DNA of 32,338 nt from Parcubacteria group bacterium GW2011_GWD2_42_14 (GTDB lineage: Bacteria > Patescibacteriota > Minisyncoccia > Phycocordibacterales > UBA12088): NCBI GenBank assembly GCA_000998045.1, contig LCCS01000010.1, forward strand, positions 1 to 32,338, read 5' to 3'. This document shows, piece by piece, positions 15,487-23,694 of this stretch. The translations under genes were made by a program, and so were the position numbers. How positions within the stretch are numbered: position 1 is the first letter of the stretch; every line of letters begins with the position of its first letter. The notes under the pieces are model-generated. The model saw only the letters and a program-made list of their open reading frames with translations, was not told the DNA's origin and ran no database searches.

Positions 15487-16213
15487 TATTTTGCATAGAC
15501 GACTTTGCTCCGTACCGCAACTCGTTATATAGAACAGTAAGAGTATACACAAACATATTGAGAACAGGGCTATGGACAGAACTCCTTCTTACTTCAAATT
15601 GATTTGGAAGTTCTCGTCTTATCGCTGGTACGAGTTGTGTAATAGTATGTGGTGGAGTCACTATCGAGTGAGTAGCATCATAAAGCAGTATTGGTTCTTC
15701 ATCATGCACTTCCCTTCTGATGTCTGCTTGCGCTACTACATGCGACACTATTTTTCTTCGCCTCTCTTCAGAGGTCTCTGAGACAGCTTGCACATACGCA
15801 TTTCCTGTTGTCAGTAACCTTTCACAAAGGGTATCTAATTTTAGAAGAAATACCACAAGTAAGTTCCCTACTAAAACTACGACTTCAAAAAGCTTTTTTG
15901 AAACAAGAACGATATTTTTTTCAAGTTCTGTAATCGAATATTTTTTTATTTCATTCTTAAAGAAACTTTCTTCGGCACCATAGTCTTTACGAGGAAATAT
16001 CCTTGCAGAAACGACATCTTCATGAACTACAGAGTCATCTACACCATCAAGGTTGATAGCATACGTGTTTCCATAATGAGAAAAATCATGCAGTAACTCA
16101 GATGACGCACTGAATCCTTTTTTTAAACAAGTATCAATCTCTTTCTGAGCTCGCTGAAAATGCCCAAAGAGTTTTGAGGGTAGTCCCACCAGTTGTATGT
16201 TTGAATTAGCCAT
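15473..16213 (-). CDS. hypothetical protein, 246 aa
   Basis: I do not recognise this family. The protein is mostly soluble with one strongly hydrophobic stretch (about residues 101-127, LFEVVVLVGNLLVVFLLKL) that could be a membrane helix or a buried one. The N-terminal half has many His and Asp; the middle is rich in charged helices. It is driven by its own strong promoter, which is back-to-back with that of the CARDB-like gene, and it precedes the sortase gene by 23 bp. The position suggests a role tied to surface assembly or its control, but nothing in the sequence proves it. Confidence 0.6.
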   Translation of the reverse strand: MANSNIQLVGLPSKLFGHFQRAQKEIDTCLKKGFSASSELLHDFSHYGNTYAINLDGVDDSVVHEDVVSARIFPRKDYGAEESFFKNEIKKYSITELEKNIVLVSKKLFEVVVLVGNLLVVFLLKLDTLCERLLTTGNAYVQAVSETSEERRRKIVSHVVAQADIRREVHDEEPILLYDATHSIVTPPHTITQLVPAIRRELPNQFEVRRSSVHSPVLNMFVYTLTVLYNELRYGAKSSMQNIDSI

Positions 16214-16252
16214 ATGTAGATTTCTATAATTACCTCATACTATGATTCGTAG

Positions 16253-16281
16253 TATATACAATATTATTAATATAATGTCAA
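16253..16281 (-). promoter_or_regulatory. promoter of the 246-aa gene
   Basis: TTGACA (16276-16281), a 17-nt spacer and TATATA (16253-16258) on the minus strand. It diverges from the plus-strand promoter whose -35 begins 22 bp away. Confidence 0.65.
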
Positions 16282-16302
16282 GCTCCTGTATATTTGGCTG
16301 TC

Positions 16303-16331
16303 TTGACAATTGAATTTTGATATGCTATATG
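16303..16331 (+). promoter_or_regulatory. promoter of the CARDB-like surface gene
   Basis: TTGACA (16303-16308), a 17-nt spacer and TATATG (16326-16331) preceded by TGC (extended -10). It gives a leader of about 85 nt. A second TATAAT at 16412-16417 lies 4 nt before the annotated ATG and may give a leaderless form. Confidence 0.65.
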
Positions 16332-16421
16332 TGTAGACATAAATTACAATAATAAATTTGGCAGGAATAAAATTATATTAAAAATTCACCTGTTCCCTTT
16401 ATTTACTGAACTATAATTACT

Positions 16422-17507
16422 ATGAATGAGAATCAAATGAAGAAAAGCGAGAAGGTAGCGTCCACAATACTAAGAATTTTAGCAATTGTTGGACTTATCG
16501 CTATACTTGTTCTTGCAACATGGGTCGTTGTACAAGGCTCACGCGCGTTACCAAATATTGGAGAGAATCTAAGCGCCGCGGCTTCATCTGTACGTTCAAT
16601 ATTTAGTACTGCTCCTTCAGAGTCATTGGTTTTTGAACTTGAAAACAGAACTCTCGCAGTAAACGAGCCTTTTAAAGTCAGTTGGACATACACTGGTGAA
16701 AATCAACCTACTTCCTATACATTCACCTATGAATGTGGTTCCAATGTTGAACTCAACATTGAACATGAGTATGGTTGGGATAAGCTTCCTTGTGGAACAG
16801 CACAGAACATAGAGAAAAACCAAGTATCTATTGTTGCGACCAACAATCAGACTCGATTTGAAGATATTACGTTGACTGTAGATGCAGATACGCTTCGTGA
16901 TACTACAGTTATCACAATCATGAACGCTGACATTGCAACCTTGCATGTACCAGGAAGCACGAGCACAGCAACCACAACTACTCAAGCCACCTCGACTACC
17001 TCTACAGAGACGAAGACAACAACTACGGAGCCTAAGGCTGCGACAACCAAACCTACTACCGTAGCAACTGTTACACCGAAACCAGTTATAAAACCAACAC
17101 CTATCGTTGTTCCTCTTTATTCTGGTCCTGCTGATCTTGTTGTTGAAATAGCACAAACTGGTGTGTTGGCAGAAGTGAGAGGTGAAGATACGTTCTTCCC
17201 TGTCTCACCAATACCAAGCAACAAGGTGGCTGCTGTGACGTTCACCGTCACCAACAGAGGAGGTCTTGATTCTGGTGCATGGATATTCAAGGCTGAACTC
17301 CCTACAGAAGGTGATAGAGACTATTCATACACCTCACCTGTTCAAACATCTTTGAGCTCTGGCATGCAGGTAGAGTACACACTTGGATTCGATGAAATCG
17401 TCGAAAGTAGCAAAGGTACGATTAAAATCACCATCTTACCTACGAATAACGCTGACAAAAAAACAAACAACGTTGATTCAGTAATCATAAAGATTGACGA
17501 AAGGTAA
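16422..17507 (+). CDS. membrane-anchored surface protein with Thr-rich stalk and CARDB-like domain
   Basis: The 361-aa protein has one N-terminal membrane helix (about 14-38) and no C-terminal sorting signal. An extracellular beta-rich region follows (65-175, with FKVSWTYTG and a Cys pair at 105 and 124 that may form a disulfide). A Thr/Ala/Pro-rich stalk (180-230) looks extended. The C-terminal domain (237-361) resembles CARDB folds: ADLVVEIAQTGVL, VAAVTFTVTNRGGLDSGAWIFKAEL and a closing NVDSVIIKI strand. It is a probable adhesion or scaffold protein; the specific ligand is unknown. It is divergent from the sortase-side genes with which it shares the intergenic region. A methionine at residue 6 is an alternative start. 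Confidence 0.75.
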   Translation: MNENQMKKSEKVASTILRILAIVGLIAILVLATWVVVQGSRALPNIGENLSAAASSVRSIFSTAPSESLVFELENRTLAVNEPFKVSWTYTGENQPTSYTFTYECGSNVELNIEHEYGWDKLPCGTAQNIEKNQVSIVATNNQTRFEDITLTVDADTLRDTTVITIMNADIATLHVPGSTSTATTTTQATSTTSTETKTTTTEPKAATTKPTTVATVTPKPVIKPTPIVVPLYSGPADLVVEIAQTGVLAEVRGEDTFFPVSPIPSNKVAAVTFTVTNRGGLDSGAWIFKAELPTEGDRDYSYTSPVQTSLSSGMQVEYTLGFDEIVESSKGTIKITILPTNNADKKTNNVDSVIIKIDER

Positions 17508-17510
17508 ACG

Positions 17511-17544
17511 GAGTTGAATGTTAAAAGTATAATATTAAAAGTTC
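17511..17544 (+). repeat. heptad patch after the CARDB-like gene
   Basis: AGTTGAA/TGTTAAA-type heptads start 4 nt after the stop codon and run into the terminator. Similar patches follow gyrB and the PEGA gene. Confidence 0.5.
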
Positions 17545-17568
17545 AAAAGCCTGCATTTGCAGGCTTTT
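17545..17568 (+). terminator. intrinsic terminator after the CARDB-like gene
   Basis: AAAAGCCTGC / GCAGGCTTTT, a 10-bp stem with an ATTT loop, followed by GTGTTT. Confidence 0.8.
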
Positions 17569-17585
17569 GTGTTTCTCAAGGGTGC

Positions 17586-17632
17586 TTATTAATGAGGTCG
17601 GACCTCATTAATAATCATGTATCAAATACTAG
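17586..17632. repeat. composite palindrome element, left copy
   Basis: A 29-bp palindrome (17586-17614, 14-bp arms around a single G, core GAGGTC-G-GACCTC) is followed by AAATACTAG at 17624-17632. A related pair of elements lies at 19215-19265, on the other side of the mazG-like and EamA genes. Confidence 0.65.
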
Positions 17633-17637
17633 GAGTT

Positions 17638-17988
17638 CTATTTTTCGATTTTCTTCTGTGAACGTTCGTAGGTACGTTGGTCGATTTTAGATTCTTTATT
17701 GAAATACTCTTTTTCAATATCGATTTCCAATTCTATTCCTACACCAAACAGCATATTCAAAACATCAGTAATCTCTTCCCCGACTTTATATTTGTCCTCA
17801 CGCCCAGTATCTATATTCATTCCCGATATTTTTCTACACGCTTTGGCAAGTTCACCAACTTCTTCCATAAGCAAAACAAGCCTTTCGTGAAGAGTCTCAT
17901 TTTCAAATCCACGTTCTTTAATTTTAAATTTTATGTAATCCTGAAGCTGGTTAATGGTGCCTTGTTGTAATGTTTTTTGATTGTCCAT
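17638..17988 (-). CDS. MazG-like nucleotide pyrophosphohydrolase
   Basis: The 116-aa all-helical protein has the MazG metal site: LLMEEVGELAKACRK (Glu42, Glu43, Glu46) and GEEITDVLNMLFGVG (Glu71, Glu72, Asp75). Such enzymes hydrolyse (d)NTPs to monophosphates for house-cleaning or stress control; the substrate is not predictable. The size fits the single-domain MazG-like group. It is flanked by composite palindrome elements at 17586 and 19215 together with the EamA gene. A TATACA 8 nt before the start could be its -10. Confidence 0.85.
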   Translation of the reverse strand: MDNQKTLQQGTINQLQDYIKFKIKERGFENETLHERLVLLMEEVGELAKACRKISGMNIDTGREDKYKVGEEITDVLNMLFGVGIELEIDIEKEYFNKESKIDQRTYERSQKKIEK

Positions 17989-18074
17989 AAGGAATATGTA
18001 TACGTAATGTTACCTATAATCACAGACGCAGTCTTGATAGTCAAGAATATAAAACATGAAGAATTCAATAAACA

Positions 18075-18108
18075 AAAAAGGTCTATCATTCAGATGACAG
18101 ACCTTTTT
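18075..18108 (-). terminator. intrinsic terminator before the EamA stop region
   Basis: AAAAAGGTCT (18075-18084) pairs with AGACCTTTTT (18099-18108), with an inner TCAT/ATGA pair. It touches the EamA stop codon (18110-18112). Confidence 0.7.
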
Positions 18109-18109
18109 A

Positions 18110-18991
18110 TTACTGCAACAAGAAAAGTGCTACAAAGGAGAGTCCTATTGCGCTCACTTTTTGTAGATTCCAATGCTCCTTGTAGTAAATAATAGAGAGC
18201 ACTATCGGTATAAGTATATACAGTGAATATACCGTGTGCACAATTACCAAAGGTCCACCAAGTACAAAAGAGTAGACATAGCATAGATATGCAATGACAT
18301 TTGCCGCTCCTCGCGCCATAGCAAGAAACACAAAGCTTTTCGTTCTCTTCTGTACAAGATGTTCAGTAATTTTTACAAAACCCTTCCTTTGTAAAGCAAA
18401 CAAAAATGAACCCATCAACACTCCACTTGAGACCGCAGTCACAATCCATAAGACATCTTGATAGTTACCTGAGACATACTTTCCAAGTGCTGAGACAAGT
18501 GCTGAAATAGCACCTGTAACTAAAACGAGCACAATACCAAGTAGTAAATTGTTTTGCCTCTTACTTTCTTTTTTTGTAACAAGTAGCAAGGGCACAAGTA
18601 TGCCCAAAAGAAGTCCAGCCCACTCCACACCTGTAAAAGATTCAGAAAAGAGTGTTACTCCAAAAGCAATAACAATTGCAGGAGAAAACAATTTCTCCAA
18701 CGGGTAGTAAATAGTAGTGTCAACATAACACAATGCATGGATTCGAAAAATGCTTCCAAGAGCTGCAAAGAACCCCACAACTAACGCGACGAGCATCATC
18801 CTCCAGTTAATACTATCAACACCACTTCTTATGAGTGCCGTAGGGATAAGTATAATAATTGATGCCAAAGCTCCGAAGAATATAAATACCTCTGAGTTGT
18901 ATTTTCTCTGTGCAGCAACCTTCAGTATAAATGAGGGTATACCTGCCAGTATCGCAGCAAAAACTGCATACAGTAGCCACATTTTATCCAT
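18110..18991 (-). CDS. EamA/DMT-family transporter
   Basis: The 293-aa protein is almost entirely hydrophobic with about ten predicted membrane helices in two halves, the EamA repeat pattern (PSFILKVAAQRKYN near residue 19, and LEKLFSPAIVIAFGVTLFSESFTGVEWAGLLLGI in the first half; VIAYLCYVYSFVLGGPLVIVHTVYSLYILIPIVLSIIYYKEHWNL in the second). Members export or import metabolites such as amino acids; the substrate is unknown. The start has a GGGGGT Shine-Dalgarno about 7 nt before the ATG. It stands between two related palindrome elements and could be a mobile or acquired cargo. Confidence 0.85.
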   Translation of the reverse strand: MDKMWLLYAVFAAILAGIPSFILKVAAQRKYNSEVFIFFGALASIIILIPTALIRSGVDSINWRMMLVALVVGFFAALGSIFRIHALCYVDTTIYYPLEKLFSPAIVIAFGVTLFSESFTGVEWAGLLLGILVPLLLVTKKESKRQNNLLLGIVLVLVTGAISALVSALGKYVSGNYQDVLWIVTAVSSGVLMGSFLFALQRKGFVKITEHLVQKRTKSFVFLAMARGAANVIAYLCYVYSFVLGGPLVIVHTVYSLYILIPIVLSIIYYKEHWNLQKVSAIGLSFVALFLLQ

Positions 18992-19275
18992 AACAGAACC
19001 CCCATTATGTTTGATTGAAGAGAATAGTGACCTTCACAATTATTTTACACAAATTGTTAAATATCAGTTCTATTTAGTAATCTAACACTTCCGTTAAAAC
19101 ACACAAGAAAAACACAAGTACTCGTACTCGTGGGTGACTTGCTTTGTGTAAATATTTAGATGTGCACCAAAGCTCATGAAGGTCTGATGCAAATACTTCC
19201 CCCTCTTGATTATTAAGGAGGTCCGACCTCCTTGGGAGAAAATACTAGTGGGAATACTAGTATTTGTTATCTATA
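18992..19275. other. intergenic region
   Basis: Besides the palindromes at 19215-19265 I see no gene. A short direct repeat (GTACTCGTACTCGTG near 19117-19131) is present. Confidence 0.4.
19215..19265. repeat. composite palindrome element, right copy
   Basis: A 19-bp palindrome (19215-19233, core GAGGTC-C-GACCTC) is followed by a hairpin (19240-19265) with arms AAATACTAGT / ACTAGTATTT. These arms are identical to the ends of the 38-bp palindrome at 329-366. The left copy at 17586-17632 has the same order of parts. Confidence 0.65.
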
Positions 19276-19773
19276 CTAGTTACTAATAAAAAAATCATTC
19301 ATTACAAGAAATGAGTTTAATTTGTCACTTGCTCTCCTGAGGTGTTCTAATTCAGGTAGATTTTTACCTCCCGTAAACATTTCATACTTAATTGGTAACG
19401 TGAAATATTCTAATCCCTTTTCTTTAAAAAATGGACTTATTTTATGGATAGCATCAACGTCTCGATTTTTTAAAAAAGAAGAGTCAAACAATTTTGAAAA
19501 TTCATTCATGGCTTTCTCTAAATCGTGTCCGATTTTATTTTTTACGAAATCAATTTTACCTTTTGATGAGTCCTTGCTTAGGATTGATGCCTTCAGAGCA
19601 AGTTCAATTGCGACAGAGTGCATATAAAAATAAAAAAGTGAAATGTTTTCATTTTTAATTTTATATTCGAGGGTTGCGTTATAGAAATGGTTTGACATTT
19701 TTGCAAACGCATAGGGGGTTAAAGAAACATTGAGGGTTTTTATATTCACTGTAACCGATTCTTCTATATTCAT
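19276..19773 (-). CDS. HEPN-like protein, 165 aa
   Basis: The protein is helical and soluble. Two segments resemble HEPN-type nucleotide-binding or RNase helices: MHSVAIELALKASILSKDS and KIGHDLEKAMNEFSKLF, the latter like the GHDLxKL motif in many HEPN proteins. The strict RxxxxxH RNase motif is not clearly present. A possible toxin or defence role is inferred only. It lies 58 bp after a two-helix membrane protein in the same direction, and the pair sits beside gyrB. Its A+T content looks higher than that of neighbouring core genes. Confidence 0.5.
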   Translation of the reverse strand: MNIEESVTVNIKTLNVSLTPYAFAKMSNHFYNATLEYKIKNENISLFYFYMHSVAIELALKASILSKDSSKGKIDFVKNKIGHDLEKAMNEFSKLFDSSFLKNRDVDAIHKISPFFKEKGLEYFTLPIKYEMFTGGKNLPELEHLRRASDKLNSFLVMNDFFISN

Positions 19774-19831
19774 GTAATTATTTAAAAATTTAAATTAAGC
19801 AGTATTCCATATTACTTAAGTGAATAGAAAG

Positions 19832-20611
19832 TTATTTCTCAAGAATTTTTTTTAAGAAGTATTTCCCTTTTTCGGTCAATTGATAAATATCTGAAGTATT
19901 CTTCTTTAATTCAAGAAGTCCGTTCGTGTCTGCATACGCAAGTTCATCAGTTTGAATGGTTGAATTATTCCAAGAATCGACAAGCTTTCCTCCATATTTA
20001 TACACCATCTCACTAATATTCTTCAAAACTTTTTGTTTAAAATACTCATTAAGTTTTTTATATTCCATATCCCACGATGCCTCTCGTGCATAAATATTTC
20101 CAGCAACGTTTTCTTCAATTTCAAGTTTTTTTTCTGATTCAGTAACAATATCCTTAAGAATTTTCGTTTGCTCCTTTGTTACTTCATTAAATTCCTTTAA
20201 TTTCGAATTCTTTAATCGTTGATATTTTGTATTTTCAGAATCAAACAAACTTCTTCGCTCAAAATAAAATTTTAATTGCCGCTCATGTGCAAGGTTATTC
20301 ATATAAGGCAACCACCAAATTGCAAAGTAGGTGACGATTAGAGGAACACCAAAAAGTATAATATGATTCAAGACAAACGAAACCACTTCATTGTCGAGAA
20401 GAAAATATCCAGTATTAAACTTTTCAAGATGATGTGAAAACTTCTCAGCATAAGAAAGTGTTGTCACATCTCCAACAATGTTATCTTCAAGAAAAAGAAC
20501 ATAAAACATTCTCCAATTCCAAGCGATAAAAGCAATAATATAAATACCGTAAACAGAACTGTTATGCTTTTCTTTAAACCATTCTGAAAATGAATCCATT
20601 ATATCAGTCAT
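19832..20611 (-). CDS. membrane protein with coiled coil and winged-helix-like tail, 259 aa
   Basis: I do not recognise a family. There are two membrane helices near the N-terminus (about 21-41 and 78-101), then a long charged coiled coil (about 115-170, Lys/Glu-rich), and a C-terminal segment (about 195-259) with the look of a winged-helix domain (NGLLELKKNTSDIYQLTEKGKYFLKKI). It could sense something at the membrane and bind partner proteins or nucleic acid. The HEPN-like gene follows 58 bp downstream and may be its partner. A+T content looks high. Confidence 0.55.
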   Translation of the reverse strand: MTDIMDSFSEWFKEKHNSSVYGIYIIAFIAWNWRMFYVLFLEDNIVGDVTTLSYAEKFSHHLEKFNTGYFLLDNEVVSFVLNHIILFGVPLIVTYFAIWWLPYMNNLAHERQLKFYFERRSLFDSENTKYQRLKNSKLKEFNEVTKEQTKILKDIVTESEKKLEIEENVAGNIYAREASWDMEYKKLNEYFKQKVLKNISEMVYKYGGKLVDSWNNSTIQTDELAYADTNGLLELKKNTSDIYQLTEKGKYFLKKILEK

Positions 20612-20723
20612 AAAAATTTATGATAATTGGTTTCAGTATACTTTTTAAAATTATTTTCCGCAATAAATGCTACAACAAAAATAACTAAACTGTCTCTTCA
20701 TGCTTACAATTTTGTGTCTAAAC

Positions 20724-20744
20724 AAAACCCCATATGGGGGTTTT
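20724..20744 (-). terminator. intrinsic terminator of gyrB
   Basis: AAAACCCC / GGGG(G)TTTT with an ATAT loop, about 30 bp past the gyrB stop codon on the minus strand. Confidence 0.75.
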
Positions 20745-20773
20745 ACTTTAAACATTTAACTTTCAACTTTTAA
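20745..20773 (-). repeat. heptad patch after gyrB
   Basis: On the minus strand TTAAAAG-TTGAAAG-TTAAATG heptads begin directly after the gyrB TAG and run to the terminator. Confidence 0.6.
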
Positions 20774-22858
20774 CTAGATGTCAAGCTGTGCAAGCTTCGC
20801 ATTCGACTGAATGAAAGACTTACGTGCAGAAACATCGGTACCCATGAGTGTGCTAAAGACATTGTCAGCTTCCGCTACATCAAGCACCGTCACTTGTTTC
20901 AGTACTCTGTTTGCTGGGTTCATACTGGTCTCCCAAAGTTCTTCAGGGTTCATTTCTCCAAGTCCTTTGTATCGTTGTATGTTGACCTTGGCACTCTTCT
21001 TTGCTTTTGCATCATCTTCAGTAACTTCCTCTTCGTTTTCGACAACCTCTTCTCCCTCAGAATCTGTTTCTAAACTTTTCTCAAAGTCCCTAGGCTCAAC
21101 ACCCAACTCTTTCATGACTTTGACTTTTTCTTCCTCGACATACGCATAGCGGACTTCCTTACCTTTGGTTATCTTATACAGAGGTGGTTGTGCGATGTAG
21201 AGAAAACCGCCATCAATCACCTTCGGAAAATGTCTAAAAAAGAGTGTAAGCAACAGCGTTCGTATGTGCGCACCATCGACGTCGGCATCAGTCGCTATGA
21301 TTATCTTGTGGTATCTGAGCTTTTCAATATTAAACACATCCCCTATCGCGGTACCGAGAGCCACGACGAGGTCCTTGATAGAGTCACTCGTAAGCATTCT
21401 GTCGATACGTGCTCGTTCGACGTTTAAAATTTTACCTCGTAGAGGAAGTATAGCCTGCGTTCTCCTGTCTCTACCCATTTTTGCGGAACCACCTGCAGAA
21501 TCTCCCTCCACAATGAAGAGTTCGGATTCCTCGGCTTTTTTTGTCTGGCAATCAGCAAGCTTACCGGGGAGCGTCATTCCGTCGAGTGCCCCTTTGCGCA
21601 ATACCGAGTCTTTTGCCGCCTTTGCCGCCTTTCTCGCCTTGAGTGCCAAAATAGACTTATTGATGATAGCGCGCGCATCGTCAGGGTGTTCTTCAAGGAA
21701 GTTCGTGAAGAAGTCGTTAAACACAGACTGTACTGCACTTTGTGCTTCCATACTTCCGAGCTTTGCTTTGGTCTGTCCCTCAAACTGCACCTCTCGCAAT
21801 TTGACGGAGATAGCAGCCGTTAGACCCTCAAGTACATCGTCTCCGGTAAAGTTGTCGTCGTTTTCTTTAAGGAAATTTGCCTTACGTGCATAGGTGTTTA
21901 TAGAACGCGTCAGAGCAGTTTTAAAACCAGTAAGGTGCGTACCACCCTCAGCATTGTAAATATTATTGGCAAACGCAGTAATGCGCGAGTTTATATCATC
22001 TACGTACTGAAGAGCGATTTCTACAGAAACAACGTTGGCGTCAATGTCTAGTTTCTCACAGTAAAAGATATTCTTATGGAGTGGCTGTTGATGATGATTG
22101 TAGAAAGTAATCAAAGACTGCAGTCCACCTTCAAAGTAGAAGCTCATGGAAGGAGCGTTCAAGCGAAGATCTCGTGCATAAAACACTCCATCTAATTTAA
22201 GCTGTTTTTCATCTACCGCCCGCAAATCAAGCACAGTGATATGCATTTTCTTTACCAAGTATGCTTGTTGTCGTAAGTGCGAAACAATTTTATTGAAATC
22301 AAACTGCACTTCTTTAAATATTTCTACATCTGGCTCAAATGTGATAATGGTTCCATGGAGTTTGGAAGCTCCAATTTTCTTAAGTGGGGCTTTCTTTTTT
22401 CCTTGCGAATACTCTTGGAAATACGCACCACCGTCTTGATGTACTTCCGCGCGAGCATACACAGAAAGAGCGTTTACGACAGACACACCCACACCATGTA
22501 ATCCTCCTGATACTTTATAGCTATCATTATCAAACTTACCTCCAGCATGCAATGTCGTCATGACAGTCTCGAGAGCTGATACTTTGGTGAGCTTATGAAT
22601 ACCGACCGGTATACCTCGTCCATTATCTACGACGCGGACACGATCGTGCGGTAGTAGTGCAACTTCAATATCGTCTGCAAATCCACTCATCGCCTCATCT
22701 CGTGAGTTATCAAAAACCTCCCAAACTAAGTGGTGGAGTCCATCTGGCCCAGTCGTACCAATGTACATCCCAGGACGCTTGCGTACCGGATCCAAACCCT
22801 CTAAAACGGTGATTGAATCTGCACCATAGTCTGATTTATCTGTTGATTTTTTTGCCAT
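20774..22858 (-). CDS. gyrB: DNA gyrase subunit B
   Basis: GyrB is the ATPase subunit of gyrase, which introduces negative supercoils. The 694-aa protein carries the GHKL ATP site (Glu47 in WEVFDNSRDEA; DNGRGIP at 78-84; the GGLHGVGVSVVNAL lid at 118-131), the transducer, and the TOPRIM site EGDSAGGSAKMGRD followed by DADVDGAHIRTLLLT. The C-terminal QRYKGLGEMNPEELWET motif is present. Between TOPRIM and this motif is an acidic insert (SEGEEVVENEEEVTEDDAKAKK) that many GyrB lack. It has no gyrA nearby. No Shine-Dalgarno is visible close to the ATG. Confidence 0.97.
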   Translation of the reverse strand: MAKKSTDKSDYGADSITVLEGLDPVRKRPGMYIGTTGPDGLHHLVWEVFDNSRDEAMSGFADDIEVALLPHDRVRVVDNGRGIPVGIHKLTKVSALETVMTTLHAGGKFDNDSYKVSGGLHGVGVSVVNALSVYARAEVHQDGGAYFQEYSQGKKKAPLKKIGASKLHGTIITFEPDVEIFKEVQFDFNKIVSHLRQQAYLVKKMHITVLDLRAVDEKQLKLDGVFYARDLRLNAPSMSFYFEGGLQSLITFYNHHQQPLHKNIFYCEKLDIDANVVSVEIALQYVDDINSRITAFANNIYNAEGGTHLTGFKTALTRSINTYARKANFLKENDDNFTGDDVLEGLTAAISVKLREVQFEGQTKAKLGSMEAQSAVQSVFNDFFTNFLEEHPDDARAIINKSILALKARKAAKAAKDSVLRKGALDGMTLPGKLADCQTKKAEESELFIVEGDSAGGSAKMGRDRRTQAILPLRGKILNVERARIDRMLTSDSIKDLVVALGTAIGDVFNIEKLRYHKIIIATDADVDGAHIRTLLLTLFFRHFPKVIDGGFLYIAQPPLYKITKGKEVRYAYVEEEKVKVMKELGVEPRDFEKSLETDSEGEEVVENEEEVTEDDAKAKKSAKVNIQRYKGLGEMNPEELWETSMNPANRVLKQVTVLDVAEADNVFSTLMGTDVSARKSFIQSNAKLAQLDI

Positions 22859-23088
22859 ATAAAATAAAAAGCGCCCTTAGACGTGCTTACATACTAGCAT
22901 ATTTTAAAGAATTTTGCTCATATTTATATATACTTTTTGTCTTATTTTTCATTATTTTATTAATTCCTTATACTATGATAAAGATATATAATTAATACAC
23001 ATAATCCATTTCTGATGTTTGTTGATTATATTGAGTTATGCTAATATTGTGACTGGAAAGGGTTTTTAACACCCCTTCCAGTCACAAT
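22859..23088. other. divergent AT-rich region gyrB/abiE
   Basis: Very AT-rich, with no coding region. It contains the abiE promoter and left operator arm; I could not fix a gyrB promoter with confidence. Confidence 0.4.
23019..23047 (+). promoter_or_regulatory. candidate abiE promoter
   Basis: TTGTTG (23019-23024), a 17-nt spacer and TAATAT (23042-23047). The -10 overlaps the left arm of the inverted repeat, so binding there would compete with RNA polymerase. Confidence 0.4.
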
Positions 23089-23090
23089 AT
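23044..23090 (+). promoter_or_regulatory. inverted repeat over the antitoxin start codon
   Basis: 15-bp perfect arms (23044-23058 and 23076-23090; ATATTGTGACTGGAA and its complement) with further near-pairing AGGG/CCCC. The right arm includes the first two bases of the antitoxin ATG. AbiEi-type antitoxins are known to repress their own promoters by binding inverted repeats, so this is a likely operator; as RNA it would also fold over the start codon. Confidence 0.65.
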
Positions 23091-23682
23091 GAGTAAAATA
23101 CCAGCAAAGGGCGAATATTTAGAAGTCTTATTGAGATCTAAAAAGAACATCTTTTCTACAAAAGATGTGGCTTTGTTGTGGAATGAAGACGATAATAAAG
23201 TTGTTACCGACAGATTAAAGAAGTATGTAAACGCCGAAAAATTATTTAGACCATATAGAGGATTATATGCAAAGGACAAAAACTACGATCAATTTGAATT
23301 AGTAACCCGTATCTATACTCCCTCATATATCAGCTTTGAAACAGTCTTGACTCGTAAGGGCATAAATTTTCAATATTACAAAAATATCTTTGTTGCCTCA
23401 TACATAAATAGAGAAATTACTGTTAACGAGCAAAAAATTACTTTTGTCCGAATGAAGGATTATGTTTTGAGTAGTACGTTAGGTATAGAACATAAAGATG
23501 GATATGCCATCGCTACACAAGAACGTGCTTTTTTAGATCGTATATATGTAAGTAAGGAATATCATTTTGATAATTTGTCGAGTTTGAATTGGGATGCAGT
23601 CTTCGAAATTGTACCTATCTACCATAACAAACGAATGGAAAAGAGGGTCAAAGAATATTATAAAAGCTATCAAAATATTTAG
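23089..23682 (+). CDS. AbiEi-like antitoxin / transcriptional regulator
   Basis: The 197-aa protein has an N-terminal winged-helix-like domain (YLEVLLRSKKNIFSTKDVALLW, then KKYVNAEKLFRPYRGLYAKD) and the C-terminal region typical of type IV AbiEi antitoxins, including GYAIATQERAFLDRIY, matching the family's ATPERALLD motif. AbiEi represses the operon and counteracts the nucleotidyltransferase toxin. The toxin gene follows immediately. It is AT-rich compared with the core genes, consistent with horizontal transfer. Confidence 0.8.
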   Translation: MSKIPAKGEYLEVLLRSKKNIFSTKDVALLWNEDDNKVVTDRLKKYVNAEKLFRPYRGLYAKDKNYDQFELVTRIYTPSYISFETVLTRKGINFQYYKNIFVASYINREITVNEQKITFVRMKDYVLSSTLGIEHKDGYAIATQERAFLDRIYVSKEYHFDNLSSLNWDAVFEIVPIYHNKRMEKRVKEYYKSYQNI

Positions 23683-23694
23683 GTGAACTTTACT

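Noticed and set aside
23683-23694. GTG start for the AbiEii toxin
   Set aside because: Possible, but the AGGTGA containing that GTG is well placed as a Shine-Dalgarno for the ATG at 23695.
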